Shown here one piece after another: positions 23,264 through 32,112 of a stretch of 64,000 bases of DNA (position 1 is its first letter; each line of letters begins with the position of its first letter). The notes under the pieces are model-generated. The model did no database searches. It saw only the letters and a list, made by a program, of their open reading frames with translations, and was not told the DNA's origin. The position numbers were made by a program, and so were the translations under genes. This DNA comes from Streptomyces tropicalis (lineage in GTDB: Bacteria; Actinomycetota; Actinomycetes; Streptomycetales; Streptomycetaceae): the NCBI RefSeq assembly GCF_029269835.1, contig NZ_JARJBB010000001.1, positions 744,001-808,000 on the forward strand, in the 5' to 3' direction.

Positions 23264-24709
23264 ATGGCGTCGTCAGCGGTGACCTCGTCCCAGTCCCCCC
23301 GGCCGCTCCGGCCGAATCTCGCCTTCCGGCGGCTGCGCGGACAGCGCTCGCCGGCGGAGTTCGCCGCCTCGGTGCGCCGGGCGGCCCGCGAGATCGGCGA
23401 GCGGGTCAGCTGTGACGCCCGCTACATCGGGAGGGTGGAGGCGGGTGAGATCCGGTGTCCCAACTACGCGTACGAGCGGGTGTTCCTGCACATGTTCCCG
23501 GGCCGCACGCTGGCCGACCTGGGATTCGCCCCCCGCTCCTCCGTCCGCGGCCGGGGAGCGCGCGCCCGGGAGGACGACGCGCCCCCCTCGTGCATCACGA
23601 GCCCCGGCGGCATCCCGCATGAAACGCGCGGGACGCACCACCCGTATGACACGCAGGACCCGTACCACCCGCACGAAGAACACGAGGAGAGCGACGTGCT
23701 GCGTCGCGCATTCATGACCCGAGGGAGCGCCACGGTGGCCGCCGCCTCGCTGGGCCCGCTGGGCCTCACCCTGGACGCCTCGGCCGCGGAACGCCCCGGC
23801 CGCCGGGTCGGCTCGGCCGAGGCCGGCGCCCTGGAGGAGGCCGTCCGCCGGATCCGGCTGCTGGACGACCGGCACGGAGCCGACGGCCTCTACCGCCGGG
23901 CGGCCGAGCCGCTGCGCATCGCCTACGCGCTGCTCGACGCCGGAGCCACCCGGCAGACCACCGTCGACCGGCTGCACTCCGGCGCCGGCGAACTGGCCCT
24001 CTCCGTGGGCTGGCTGGCCCACGACTCGGGCCGCTTCGACGACGCCCGCTCGCACTACGCGGAGGCCCTCGCGACCGCCCGGACGACCGGCGACGCGGCC
24101 CTGGAGGCGCACGCGTTCTGCAACACGGCGTTCCTCGCGCGCGACGCCGGGCGGCCCCGGGAGGCGGTCCGGGCGGCGCAGGCGGCGCAGCGGGTCGGCC
24201 GCCCGCTGGGCTCCGCGCGCCTGATGTCGCTGCTGGCGCTGCGCGAGGCGGGCGGCTGGGCGGGGCTCGCCGACCGCACCGGGTGCGAACAGGCACTCAC
24301 GCGCGCGCAGGCGCTCTTCGCCCGCGGCCCCTCGGACGCCGATCCCGAGTGGATGAGCTTCTACGGCGAGGCCGAGCTGGAGGGGCTGGAGGCGCAGTGC
24401 TGGTCGACGCTGGGCGACTGGCCCCGGGCGGCCCGGCACGCGCACCGGGCGGCGCAGCTGCAGGATCCGCACTTCCTGCGGAACACCGCGCTGTACACGG
24501 CCGAGTTGGCGGACGACCTCGCACGCGGGGGACACCCCGACGAGGCGGCGACGGCCGGGATGCGGGTGCTGGACCTGCTCGACCAGGTCCAGTCGTCCCG
24601 CATCCAGACGATGCTCGCGGGCACCGCCCGGGTCCTGCTGCCGCACCGCCGGGCAAGCGGCGTGTCCTCGTTCCTGGAACGCCACGCGAGCACACCGCGG
24701 ACGGTGTGA
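23264..24709 (+). CDS. HTH/TPR-type regulatory protein
   Basis: 481 residues. An N-terminal XRE-like region (about 15-75: LRGQRSPAEFAASVRRAA ... CDARYIGRVEAGEIRCPNYAYERVF) is followed by a short His/Glu-rich segment (about 110-145). A Tat-like RRAFMTRGSATVAAASLG stretch comes next, then an all-helical region of TPR type (about 180-470, for example GRFDDARSHYAEALATARTTGDA). Streptomyces have many such proteins (the NsdA/BldD-neighbour type) that modulate development or antibiotic production. This one cannot be assigned to a named member. ATG 23264 follows AGAGGG. It stands alone, with 273 bases upstream. Confidence 0.75.
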   Translation: MASSAVTSSQSPRPLRPNLAFRRLRGQRSPAEFAASVRRAAREIGERVSCDARYIGRVEAGEIRCPNYAYERVFLHMFPGRTLADLGFAPRSSVRGRGARAREDDAPPSCITSPGGIPHETRGTHHPYDTQDPYHPHEEHEESDVLRRAFMTRGSATVAAASLGPLGLTLDASAAERPGRRVGSAEAGALEEAVRRIRLLDDRHGADGLYRRAAEPLRIAYALLDAGATRQTTVDRLHSGAGELALSVGWLAHDSGRFDDARSHYAEALATARTTGDAALEAHAFCNTAFLARDAGRPREAVRAAQAAQRVGRPLGSARLMSLLALREAGGWAGLADRTGCEQALTRAQALFARGPSDADPEWMSFYGEAELEGLEAQCWSTLGDWPRAARHAHRAAQLQDPHFLRNTALYTAELADDLARGGHPDEAATAGMRVLDLLDQVQSSRIQTMLAGTARVLLPHRRASGVSSFLERHASTPRTV

Positions 24710-25000
24710 GCGGGGGTCGCCACCCGGCCGTCCCAGGGGCCGTGCCGCCGTACCCGGTCGGCCCTGCGGGGCCGAGCACCCAACCGCCTCGCAGCACCCG
24801 TCCCCCGAGCGGGCGGCGGGAGGCCGGCGACCGGCCCTGAGCGCTGCCCGGCGATCCCCGGTGGATCGGCGCGCGGCGTCGGATGCGGTGCGGCGCACGG
24901 CGGAGGGTCGTCCTCGTACGGGGCGCGTCCGGGCGGCTCGACGACGCGGCGGGATGCCGTGGCTGTCGCCGTGCGCCCGCCGGGGATCACGGGACGGCCC

Positions 25001-25603
25001 TCAGAGGTGCCCCGCCAGATGTCCCACGTCGTTCCAGCTCTCCAGTGCCGGTTCGCCGTAGGCCCAGCCGAGGACCGACAGGGAGGTCGGGTTGAGGCGT
25101 ATCCGCGCGGCGAAGTCCAGGGGGAGGCCCAGCCAGCGGGCGCCGATCGAGCGGAGGATGTGGCCGTGCGCGAAGACCAGGACGTCGCGGTCCGCGGCAC
25201 GCGCCCAGGACACCACCTCGTCGGCGCGGGCGGTCACCTCGTCCAGGCTCTCGCCGCCGGGGACGCCGTCCCGCCAGATCAGCCAGCCGGGCCGCTCGGC
25301 CTGGATGTCCGCCGGGGTCAGGCCCTCGTAGGCGCCGTAGTCCCACTCCATGAGCGTGTCCCAGTGCGCGGCGCGGTCGCCGAACCCGGCGAGCTCGCAG
25401 GTCTCCCGCGCGCGGGACAGCGGGCTGGTGCGCACCTCCACCCCGTCCAAGCCGTCGAGCGGCGCCCGGTGCAGCCGCTCGCCGAGCAGCCCGGCGCCGC
25501 ACCGGCCCTCCTCCAGGAGGGGGATGTCGGTCCTGCCGGTGTGCTTGCCGGACAGCGACCACTGCGTCTGTCCGTGCCGGGCCAGCAGGATCCGCGGTGC
25601 CAT
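25001..25603 (-). CDS. Histidine phosphatase (phosphoglycerate mutase-like)
   Basis: 200 residues. The N-terminal [10 protein letters not shown] carries the phospho-acceptor His with its RHG motif; [14 protein letters not shown] carries the second Arg, EWDYGAYEG the Glu and [16 protein letters not shown] the second His. All four catalytic positions are intact. The superfamily includes cofactor-dependent mutases, acid phosphatases and the alpha-ribazole phosphatase CobC; substrate not determinable. ATG 25603 with GAAAGG upstream. It is divergent from the PAP2-like gene 200 bases away. Confidence 0.88.
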   Translation of the reverse strand: MAPRILLARHGQTQWSLSGKHTGRTDIPLLEEGRCGAGLLGERLHRAPLDGLDGVEVRTSPLSRARETCELAGFGDRAAHWDTLMEWDYGAYEGLTPADIQAERPGWLIWRDGVPGGESLDEVTARADEVVSWARAADRDVLVFAHGHILRSIGARWLGLPLDFAARIRLNPTSLSVLGWAYGEPALESWNDVGHLAGHL

Positions 25604-25802
25604 GAGATGCCTTTCCCGGGAGAAGAAGGAGGAAGGGGTCCTTCCCATCATCGCCCACCCCGGCCGCGGGCAACCCGGGGGGCGGCGGCGGCGTCTTCGA
25701 GGGCCGGGGGCGCCCCGCGACGGGCGGCGCGTACACCGTAAAGTGACACGGCCGTCCGGGCACCGGGCGGGCGGAGACGAGGAGCAGGGGGAGGGGCATC
25801 GG

Positions 25803-26756
25803 ATGCCGCAGACCGAGACACCGGGCATCACGGCGGCCCCGCGGACCCGGCTGCGCTGGTGGTCCGAGCTGCCGCTGATCCTCCTGGTGTACGCCTGCTA
25901 CTCGGCGGGCCGCCTCCTCGTCCGCGGCGACGTCTCCGCAGCCGTCGGCCACGGCCTGGCGCTGCTGCACGCCGAGCAGTTGCTCCACCTCAATCTCGAG
26001 CACCCGCTCAACCGGCTGTTCACCCGCGAGCCCTGGCTCGGCATACCGGCCGACTTCTGGTACGCCTCGCTGCACTACCTCGTCACGCCCGGGATCCTGG
26101 TCTGGCTCTTCCGGAGCCGCAGCGCGCACTACCGCGCGGCCCGCACCTGGCTGATGACGTCGACCTTCATCGGCCTGATCGGCTTCACCCTGGTGCCGAC
26201 CTGCCCGCCCCGCCTGCTCTCGGCCGGCCACGGCTTCGTGGACACCATGGCCCAGTACAGCCAGTACGGCTGGTGGGGCGGCGACGCCAGCGCCCCGCGG
26301 GGCCTGGGCGGCATGACGAACCAGTACGCGGCCATGCCCAGCCTGCACGTGGGATGGGCCCTGTGGTGCGGGGTGATGCTCTGGCGCCGGGGCGGCACCC
26401 GCACGGCGAGGGCGGCGGGCGTCGCCTACCCGCTGCTCACGGCGTTCGTGGTGATGGGCACCGCCAACCACTACCTCCTGGACGCCCTCGCCGGCGTGGC
26501 CGTGATGGGCGCGGGACTGCTGCTGGAGCCGTACGTGACGCGCGTCGCGGACCGGATCCGGGCCCTACTCACCGGTGGGACGGGGACCGCGGCACCCGCC
26601 GGTTCCGGCGCGGGGTCCCCCGTTGTCAGTGACGGATGCCAGACTTCCACGGGTGAGCGAATTCCACGGCAGCGCGAGGCCCGGTCCGGATCCGGAGCCG
26701 AGCCGGGTGCCTCCCCCGCGGACGCGGGGGACGGCGCTCCGGCAGCGGCTCGCTGA
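25803..26756 (+). CDS. PAP2-superfamily integral membrane protein
   Basis: 317 residues with about five or six transmembrane helices. The phosphatase signatures are [12 protein letters not shown] (motif 1-like), [14 protein letters not shown] (motif 2, catalytic His in PSLH) and [14 protein letters not shown] (motif 3, His-x4-Asp). This pattern is the inositolphosphotransferase/AUR1-like PAP2 branch that acts on lipid phosphates at the membrane. ATG 25803 follows a GGGGAGGGG site. The last 50 residues are low-complexity and overlap the next gene (start 26653) by 104 bases in another frame, so the true C-terminus may be shorter in function. Confidence 0.82.
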   Translation: MPQTETPGITAAPRTRLRWWSELPLILLVYACYSAGRLLVRGDVSAAVGHGLALLHAEQLLHLNLEHPLNRLFTREPWLGIPADFWYASLHYLVTPGILVWLFRSRSAHYRAARTWLMTSTFIGLIGFTLVPTCPPRLLSAGHGFVDTMAQYSQYGWWGGDASAPRGLGGMTNQYAAMPSLHVGWALWCGVMLWRRGGTRTARAAGVAYPLLTAFVVMGTANHYLLDALAGVAVMGAGLLLEPYVTRVADRIRALLTGGTGTAAPAGSGAGSPVVSDGCQTSTGERIPRQREARSGSGAEPGASPADAGDGAPAAAR

Positions 26757-27897
26757 CCTGCGCGGTCCCGGGGTCCAGGCCAAGGCGCTGGACGCCCGCG
26801 CCCTCGCGGCGCTCGCCGCGAACCCGGGCTGCAGACGGCGCGCGATCCTGGACGGCGCAGGCGTGGACAAGGCGGCGCTGGCGGACGCGCTGGGCGTGCC
26901 CTCCGGCTTCGGCCAGTCGCAATTCGCCTTCATGCGGGGCAATGCCTTCGAGGCCCGGGTCAAGGCCGACGGCGGCGCGGAGCTGCTGCGGCTGGTGCAC
27001 CGCACGCTGGACCCGGGCGCCGAGCCGCCGGGCCGGGCCGAGGTCCCCGACCTGACGGCCGCCGGCCCCGAGGGCCGGGTCGCACGCACCGCGCTGGCGC
27101 TGCGCGAGGCCACCGGGGCGCCCGGCGGCACGGGCGCGTGGACGCTGCTCGACCACCCGCTGCTCGCCCTGGACGTGGCGGGCTCCCCGGCCTTCCTGGA
27201 GCCGGACGCGGTGGTGGTGCACCCGGACGGCGGCTGGACGGTCGTGGAGATCAAGTCCTTCCCGATGCTGGACGGCTCCGCGGACCCGGGCAAGGTGGGC
27301 GCCGCCGCACGGCAGGCGGCGGTGTACGTGCTGGCGCTGGAGGAGGTCGCCGCCCGGCTGGACCCGGCGCCGCCGGTGCGGCAGCGGGTCCTGCTCGTGT
27401 GCCCGAAGGACTTCTCCAACCTGCCCACGGCCTCGGCCGTCGACGTGCGCAAGCAGCGGGCGGTGACGGCCCGTCAGCTGACCCGTCTGACCCGTATCGA
27501 GGACATCGCGGACGCGCTGCCCGGCGGGGTGTGCTTCTCCCCCGGGCTGCCCGCCGCGCAGCTGACGGCCGCCGTCGAGACGGTTCCCGCGTCCTACGCG
27601 CCCGAGTGCCTGGCCGCCTGCGAGCTGGCCTTCCACTGCCGCGCGCGGTCCCGCGCGGCCGGCGCGGTGACCGCTCTGGGCCGCTCGGTCCGCGCCGAGC
27701 TGGGCGGCCTGTCGACGGTCGACGACGTGCTCGCCGCGGCCCACGGCGAGGCGGGCGACCCCGGCGACCCGGCGGTCGCGGCGCTGCGCAGGGCGGCCGC
27801 CCTGCGCACGGAGGCGCTCGCCCTCGCCGCCGCGCCGGGCGCGGACGGCCCGCGGGACCCGGCCCGCGCCGGCCGGGAGGTGTCCCCTTGTCGCTGA
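26653..27897 (+). CDS. RecB/Cas4-like nuclease with predicted 4Fe-4S cluster
   Basis: 414 residues. The PD-(D/E)xK core is visible: Glu100 in RGNAFEARV, Asp185 in FLEPDAVVV, Glu199-x-Lys201 in TVVEIKSF and the RecB-type Q221-x3-Y225. Four cysteines fit the Cas4/AddB/Dna2 iron-sulphur arrangement: one before the core (Cys60, NPGCRRR) and three after it (Cys319-x3-Cys323-x5-Cys329). A single-strand or end-processing DNA nuclease is therefore likely. GTG 26653 is the most probable start; ATG 26575 is possible. The ribosome site and TTG start of the next gene lie within the last codons, and an SF1 helicase gene completes the operon. No CRISPR array or cas1/cas2 is nearby, so it is not a CRISPR Cas4. 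Confidence 0.78.
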   Translation: MSEFHGSARPGPDPEPSRVPPPRTRGTALRQRLADLRGPGVQAKALDARALAALAANPGCRRRAILDGAGVDKAALADALGVPSGFGQSQFAFMRGNAFEARVKADGGAELLRLVHRTLDPGAEPPGRAEVPDLTAAGPEGRVARTALALREATGAPGGTGAWTLLDHPLLALDVAGSPAFLEPDAVVVHPDGGWTVVEIKSFPMLDGSADPGKVGAAARQAAVYVLALEEVAARLDPAPPVRQRVLLVCPKDFSNLPTASAVDVRKQRAVTARQLTRLTRIEDIADALPGGVCFSPGLPAAQLTAAVETVPASYAPECLAACELAFHCRARSRAAGAVTALGRSVRAELGGLSTVDDVLAAAHGEAGDPGDPAVAALRRAAALRTEALALAAAPGADGPRDPARAGREVSPCR

Positions 27898-29504
27898 TCA
27901 CCACCCTCGGCCGGCTGGAGGCGGTGCGGGCCGGGCACGCCCAGCCCGCCGCGACCGTCCGGCACCGCCGTCTGTCCGACCGCCCGCTGGTCCTCGTGCC
28001 GCTCACCACCGCCGGCGAGACGGGCGCCCCGCTCGGCGCGCTGGTCGGCACCGACCGCGCGGCGCCGCGGCTGCTGGCCGTGCCGCAGCCGCGCGACCGC
28101 GACCTGAGATTCGCCTTCCTCGCCGAACTGGCCGACGTGGTGCTGCCGTACATCGACGGGTACGCGGAGAGCGTCGAGGCGGCCGAACGCACCGAGACCG
28201 ACCCGGAGACCGGCAAGCGGGTCAAGGTCGAGGTGGAACTGTGCGCGGAAGCACCCCAGTTGATCGTGCCGAGCCGCGCGGGCATCGACCTCGTGCGCCT
28301 GCTCGGGCGGTCCATGCGCTTCCGGCGCACCGCCGAGCAGGACCCGGAGGCGCCGCATCCGGCCCCGCCCCGGGTGCCGCTGCTCGGCCGGTGGCTGACC
28401 CACTTCGGCGAGCGGGCGCGGGTACCGGGCTCCTCGTTGCTGACGGCCCTGAGCGAGCTGCTGGCCCGGCACTGGACGACCGGCCAGTCCGGACTGGAGG
28501 ACCAGCACCTGGGCGCACTGCTGGCGTGGATCGACCCGCCGGAGGGCGTGCCGGGCGCCGAGGCCGCGCTGCGCGCGGAGCTCGCCCGGGACGCGGACGG
28601 CCAGTTGCTGTGCCCGCCCGCCGGCCCGGCCACCGACCCGGCCTTCGACAACCGGCTGCTCGCCCCGGCCGTAGAGCGCTACGACCGGGCCCGCACCGCG
28701 CTGGCCGCGGCCGAGGACGGGCTGGAGGCGGACGACCGGCTCGGCGCCCTCACCGCGGCCGAGCGGGAGATCCGTGCGCTCGTCGAGAGCCGTACCCGGC
28801 CCACCTGGGACGCGGTGTGGCACGGCATCGACCTGCTGCGCACCCTGCCCGAGGGCGCCCACGTCGAGGAGCGCTGGACGCGCGACCGCTGGTCGTTCAC
28901 CGGGCACCGGGACCGCGTGCTCGCCGGGGAGCCGCCCCAGCCGCGCCGCGACGACGCGGTCACCGCGGCGAACAAGCTCGCCGCCCGGGAGCGGGAGCAG
29001 GCCCGGCTGGACGCCCAGGAGGCGCTGGACGACCCGCTGGTGATGGCGGGGCGGCGGCTGGCGGGCGAGGCGTTCGCGGGCGAGGTCACGGACGTCGTCC
29101 TGGCCTACACCGAGGGCCGGCGTCCCTCCCCGCGGCCCCTGGTCACGGTGCGCACCGACGACCGGCCGCACCTGGGCGAGCGGGCCCGGGTGCACCGCTC
29201 GCTGGACGGCCGCCCCCAGTCGGCCGAGTTCGCCGGGTACGCGCCGGACGAGGGCGCCGGGGACGGGGAGGGTGCGCTGGTCGTCCTGCGGATCATGGAC
29301 AAGATGGGCCGGGGCAGGGAGCCCGAGGCCGGGTCGGTGCCGGAGAAGGGCGACCGGGTCTGCTTCACGCTCTTCGAGCACGAGCAGCGCGGCGGGGCGA
29401 AGCTGCCCGATGCCGAGCGGACGCCGTGGACCCACGGCGGCCCGCCGGGCGGGTCGGACGCGCCCGAGCCCGCCGACCCGGTGACCGAGGAGGACGTCCT
29501 GTGA
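27888..29504 (+). CDS. Unrecognised 538-residue protein of the nuclease-helicase operon
   Basis: TTG 27888 is taken as start because GGGAGGTG lies 7 bases upstream and the frame enters at conserved-looking sequence (SLITTLGRLEAVRAG). It overlaps the nuclease stop by 10 bases. No family is recognised. The N-terminal half is mixed alpha/beta (FLAELADVVLPYIDGYAES, APQLIVPSRAGIDLVRLLGRS) and the middle helical with charged coiled-coil-like stretches (about 340-395). The last 110 residues look beta-rich (PLVTVRTDDRPHLGERARVH ... ALVVLRIMDKMGRGR ... GDRVCFTLFEHE), which could be an OB or beta-barrel domain. It is coupled to the helicase gene by a GTGA overlap. It may be the linker or DNA-binding subunit of a three-part Dna2-like complex; this is inference. 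Confidence 0.72.
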   Translation: MSLITTLGRLEAVRAGHAQPAATVRHRRLSDRPLVLVPLTTAGETGAPLGALVGTDRAAPRLLAVPQPRDRDLRFAFLAELADVVLPYIDGYAESVEAAERTETDPETGKRVKVEVELCAEAPQLIVPSRAGIDLVRLLGRSMRFRRTAEQDPEAPHPAPPRVPLLGRWLTHFGERARVPGSSLLTALSELLARHWTTGQSGLEDQHLGALLAWIDPPEGVPGAEAALRAELARDADGQLLCPPAGPATDPAFDNRLLAPAVERYDRARTALAAAEDGLEADDRLGALTAAEREIRALVESRTRPTWDAVWHGIDLLRTLPEGAHVEERWTRDRWSFTGHRDRVLAGEPPQPRRDDAVTAANKLAAREREQARLDAQEALDDPLVMAGRRLAGEAFAGEVTDVVLAYTEGRRPSPRPLVTVRTDDRPHLGERARVHRSLDGRPQSAEFAGYAPDEGAGDGEGALVVLRIMDKMGRGREPEAGSVPEKGDRVCFTLFEHEQRGGAKLPDAERTPWTHGGPPGGSDAPEPADPVTEEDVL

Positions 29505-30850
29505 CCGCGCACGCCCGGGAGACCGTGCCCGATCCCGGCGCGGCGGCCGCCCGCGCCACCGAGGCGATCCTCCACGACACGCTGCACGGCACCCATCGCG
29601 GTGTGGTCGTGGACTCCCCGCCCGGCGCCGGCAAGTCCACGCTCGTGGTCCGCGCGGCGCTGGAACTGGCCGAGGCGGGACGCCCGCTGATGGTGGTCGC
29701 GCAGACCAACGCCCAGGTCGACGACCTGGTCCTGCGCCTGGCGGAGAAGAACCCCGAGCTGCCGGTGGGCCGCCTGCACAGCAGTGACACGGACGCCTAC
29801 GACAAGGCGCTGGACGAGCTGCCGCAGGTGCGTACCTCGGCCAAGGCAGGCGATCTGGCCGGCCTCGGCGTGGTGCTGTCGACGGCCGCGAAGTGGGCAC
29901 ACGTGAAGACCGACGAGCCGTGGCGGCACGCCATCGTGGACGAGGCCTACCAGATGCGCTCGGACGCGCTGCTCGCCGTGGCGGGCCTGTTCGAACGGGC
30001 GCTGTTCGTGGGCGACCCCGGGCAGTTGGACCCGTTCTCCATCGTCGGCGGCGAGCAGTGGGCGGGCCTGTCGTACGACCCGTCGGCGTCCGCCGTGACG
30101 ACGCTGCTCGCGCACAATCCCCAGCTGCCGCAGCACCGGCTGCCGGTGTCCTGGCGGCTGCCGGCGTCCGCGGCGCCGCTGGTGTCGGACGCGTTCTACC
30201 CGTACACGCGCTTCCGCAGCGGCACGGACCACGGCGACCGCCGGCTCGTCTTCGCGGTGCCGTCGGACGGCTCCGGCCCGGACCGGGTCGTCGACGAGGC
30301 GGCCGTGTCCGGCTGGGGCCTGCTGGAGCTGCCCGCGCGGCACACCCCGCGCACGGATCCGGAGGCGGTGCGGGCGGTGGCCGCGGTCGTGGGGCGGCTG
30401 CTGGAGCGGGGCGGCGCGGCCACCTCGGAGCGGTCGCCGGACCCGGTCCCGCTGACCGCCGACCGCATCGCGGTGGGCACCGCGCACCGCGACCAGGCGG
30501 CGGCGGTGCGCGCGGCGCTGGCCGAGCGGGGTGTGCGGGACGTCACGGTGGACACCGCGAACCGGCTCCAGGGCCGGGAGTTCGACGTCACGGTGGTGCT
30601 GCACCCCCTCTCCGGGCGCCCCGACGCCACCGCCTTCCACCTGGAGACCGGCCGGCTGTGCGTGCTCGCGTCCCGGCACCGGCACGCGTGCATCGTGGTG
30701 TGCCGGGCGGGGGTGGGCGACCTCCTGGACGACCATCCGTCGACGGAGCCGGTGCAGCTCGGGGTGACCGTGAAGTTCCCGGACGGCTGGGAGGCGAACC
30801 ACGCGGTGCTGGCCCACCTCCGGGAGCACCGGGTGTCCTGGGCTCCGTGA
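29501..30850 (+). CDS. SF1B helicase/ATPase (Dna2/Upf1-like)
   Basis: 449 residues, essentially only the helicase core. Walker A is SPPGAGKST (Lys45), with Q-rich AQTNAQVDDL as motif Ia and Walker B VDEAYQM (Asp147-Glu148). Motif III is GDPGQLDPF, motif IV PVSWRLP, motif V TANRLQGREFDVTVV and motif VI ASRHRHA. The DEAx Walker B plus the PVSWR motif IV place it near Dna2/Upf1/SMUBP2-type 5'-3' helicases. GTG 29501 overlaps the preceding stop (GTGA). With the upstream Fe-S nuclease it resembles the nuclease and helicase halves of Dna2 carried on separate proteins. It lacks the long insertions of UvrD/RecB. Confidence 0.85.
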   Translation: MTAHARETVPDPGAAAARATEAILHDTLHGTHRGVVVDSPPGAGKSTLVVRAALELAEAGRPLMVVAQTNAQVDDLVLRLAEKNPELPVGRLHSSDTDAYDKALDELPQVRTSAKAGDLAGLGVVLSTAAKWAHVKTDEPWRHAIVDEAYQMRSDALLAVAGLFERALFVGDPGQLDPFSIVGGEQWAGLSYDPSASAVTTLLAHNPQLPQHRLPVSWRLPASAAPLVSDAFYPYTRFRSGTDHGDRRLVFAVPSDGSGPDRVVDEAAVSGWGLLELPARHTPRTDPEAVRAVAAVVGRLLERGGAATSERSPDPVPLTADRIAVGTAHRDQAAAVRAALAERGVRDVTVDTANRLQGREFDVTVVLHPLSGRPDATAFHLETGRLCVLASRHRHACIVVCRAGVGDLLDDHPSTEPVQLGVTVKFPDGWEANHAVLAHLREHRVSWAP

Positions 30851-30974
30851 GCGGAGCGAGGGGCGGCGCCCCCGGAGCGGGCCGGGGCCCACTGCCCCCT
30901 TGCGCCGCCGCGCGACAATGGACGGTGGCACGTCCCCCACGACGGTGCCTTCCGACGTACGCAGAGGAGAAGAC

Positions 30975-31346
30975 ATGGCGGAGCCCACGCCGCGTCGCAA
31001 CGAACCGCGGCTACGCCCCGCGCCCCTGCTCTTCGAGCCCGCCGAGGCGGCCGCGGACCCGGAGCACTTCTTCGACCTGGAGTCCGTCGACGACCCCGCG
31101 GAGCTGCTCGCGCGGGCGACGGAGCTGACCCTGGCGTTCCGGGCGGCGGCCGACCGCGCCATGGAGTTCCAGGCGATGGCGGCGGCCCAGCTCGCCGACC
31201 CGCGGCGGTTCGACCGGCTCACCGCGGCGGACATCGCCGACCGGGCGGAGTGGACCGAGGACTACGCCAGGAAGATGGTCGAGTTCGGGCGGGGTCTGCT
31301 GCGCGGCGGCGAGGGCGGGCAGGCCGGTCCGGCCGACGCCGTCTGA
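30975..31346 (+). CDS. Small conserved hypothetical protein
   Basis: 123 residues, acidic and helical. The C-terminal half (FRAAADRAMEFQAMAAAQL ... RFDRLTAADIADRAEWTEDYARKMVEFG) could be a helical bundle or a weak HTH. Family not recognised. ATG 30975 has AGAGGAGA just upstream, so translation is well supported. It lies 124 bases after the helicase gene on the same strand and might be a fourth member of that operon, but the gap is larger than within the operon. Confidence 0.65.
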   Translation: MAEPTPRRNEPRLRPAPLLFEPAEAAADPEHFFDLESVDDPAELLARATELTLAFRAAADRAMEFQAMAAAQLADPRRFDRLTAADIADRAEWTEDYARKMVEFGRGLLRGGEGGQAGPADAV

Positions 31347-31467
31347 ACCGGGCGACCCGCCGTCTGGCATATGCCGGGTGCGGACGATACCCCCCGACCG
31401 CCCCACCTGTCCCGATTTCCGGCAACCTTGCGGGTGTGTGCGGTCACAGCCGGTAGACGTAGGCGCC

Positions 31468-32112
31468 ATGAGCCCTACAGGGAACGAACCGCTCCTCGAC
31501 CACTTCGACGACCGCCGCTGTGGTCCCTCGGGCGTCACCGCGGAGGGCGCCGCCTGGCTCGCCTCGGCAGGAACGTATCCCCGCAGCACACTCTCCTTCT
31601 GGCAGGAGCGGCCGGACGCCCCGGTGGTCCTGCCCTGCGGCACCGTCTTCGACGTGGTCAACGTCCCGGCGATCTTCGGCCGCCGGATGCTGGACCGGCT
31701 GTGGAGCGAAGGCCCGGGGTCCGGGCCGGTGGCCGTCCACCGGGGGCGGATGCTGCTGTTCGCCGCGCCGGGCACCGCCCAGCGGCTGCCGTCGCTGCTG
31801 CACTGGGAGGAGTGGGGGTCCCGGGACCGGGCGGAGAGCCGTACGGGGCCGGTCCCGCCGCTGCTGTGCCACGGCACCGGCGACGCCGTGACCGTCCCCG
31901 CCCCGCGTGCCGGGACCCGCGCCGCGGACCCCTCTCCCGCACCCCCGGCATCGCGCTGGCTCGTCGCCCCGGACACCCGCAGCCCCTGGCTGCCGGGCCC
32001 CGAGATCCTGCTGTGGGCGGCCGTGCGGGCGGCCCGGTCGGCCGTACGGATTTCGATTTTTCCTCGCGCCGATCAGGATGCTAAGGTCTACGACGTCAGC
32101 AGGCGCCGCTAG
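31468..32112 (+). CDS. Primase/polymerase-like conserved protein ending inside tRNA-Lys
   Basis: 214 residues. The core (AWLASAGTYPRSTLSFWQERP, LPCGTVFDVVNVPAIFGRRMLDRLW, GPVAVHRGRMLLFAAPGTAQRL, SRWLVAPDTRSPWLPGPEILLWAAVRAAR) resembles Streptomyces proteins annotated as bifunctional DNA primase/polymerase N-terminal domain. The acidic catalytic residues of true Prim-Pol are not evident. ATG 31468. After VRAARSA the sequence turns unlike the core and runs through the tRNA promoter to a TAG at 32110-32112, which is bases 8-10 of the tRNA-Lys gene. The C-terminal 20 residues are therefore probably a recent extension. Confidence 0.68.
   Translation: MSPTGNEPLLDHFDDRRCGPSGVTAEGAAWLASAGTYPRSTLSFWQERPDAPVVLPCGTVFDVVNVPAIFGRRMLDRLWSEGPGSGPVAVHRGRMLLFAAPGTAQRLPSLLHWEEWGSRDRAESRTGPVPPLLCHGTGDAVTVPAPRAGTRAADPSPAPPASRWLVAPDTRSPWLPGPEILLWAAVRAARSAVRISIFPRADQDAKVYDVSRRR

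Noticed and set aside
26653..27897. CRISPR-associated Cas4
   Set aside because: The Fe-S nuclease pattern fits, but there is no CRISPR array, cas1 or cas2 anywhere in the window; a Dna2/RecB-like role is more likely.
27594..29900. 768-residue antisense frame across the nuclease-helicase operon
   Set aside because: No recognisable domain; complementary to three genes with clear motifs.
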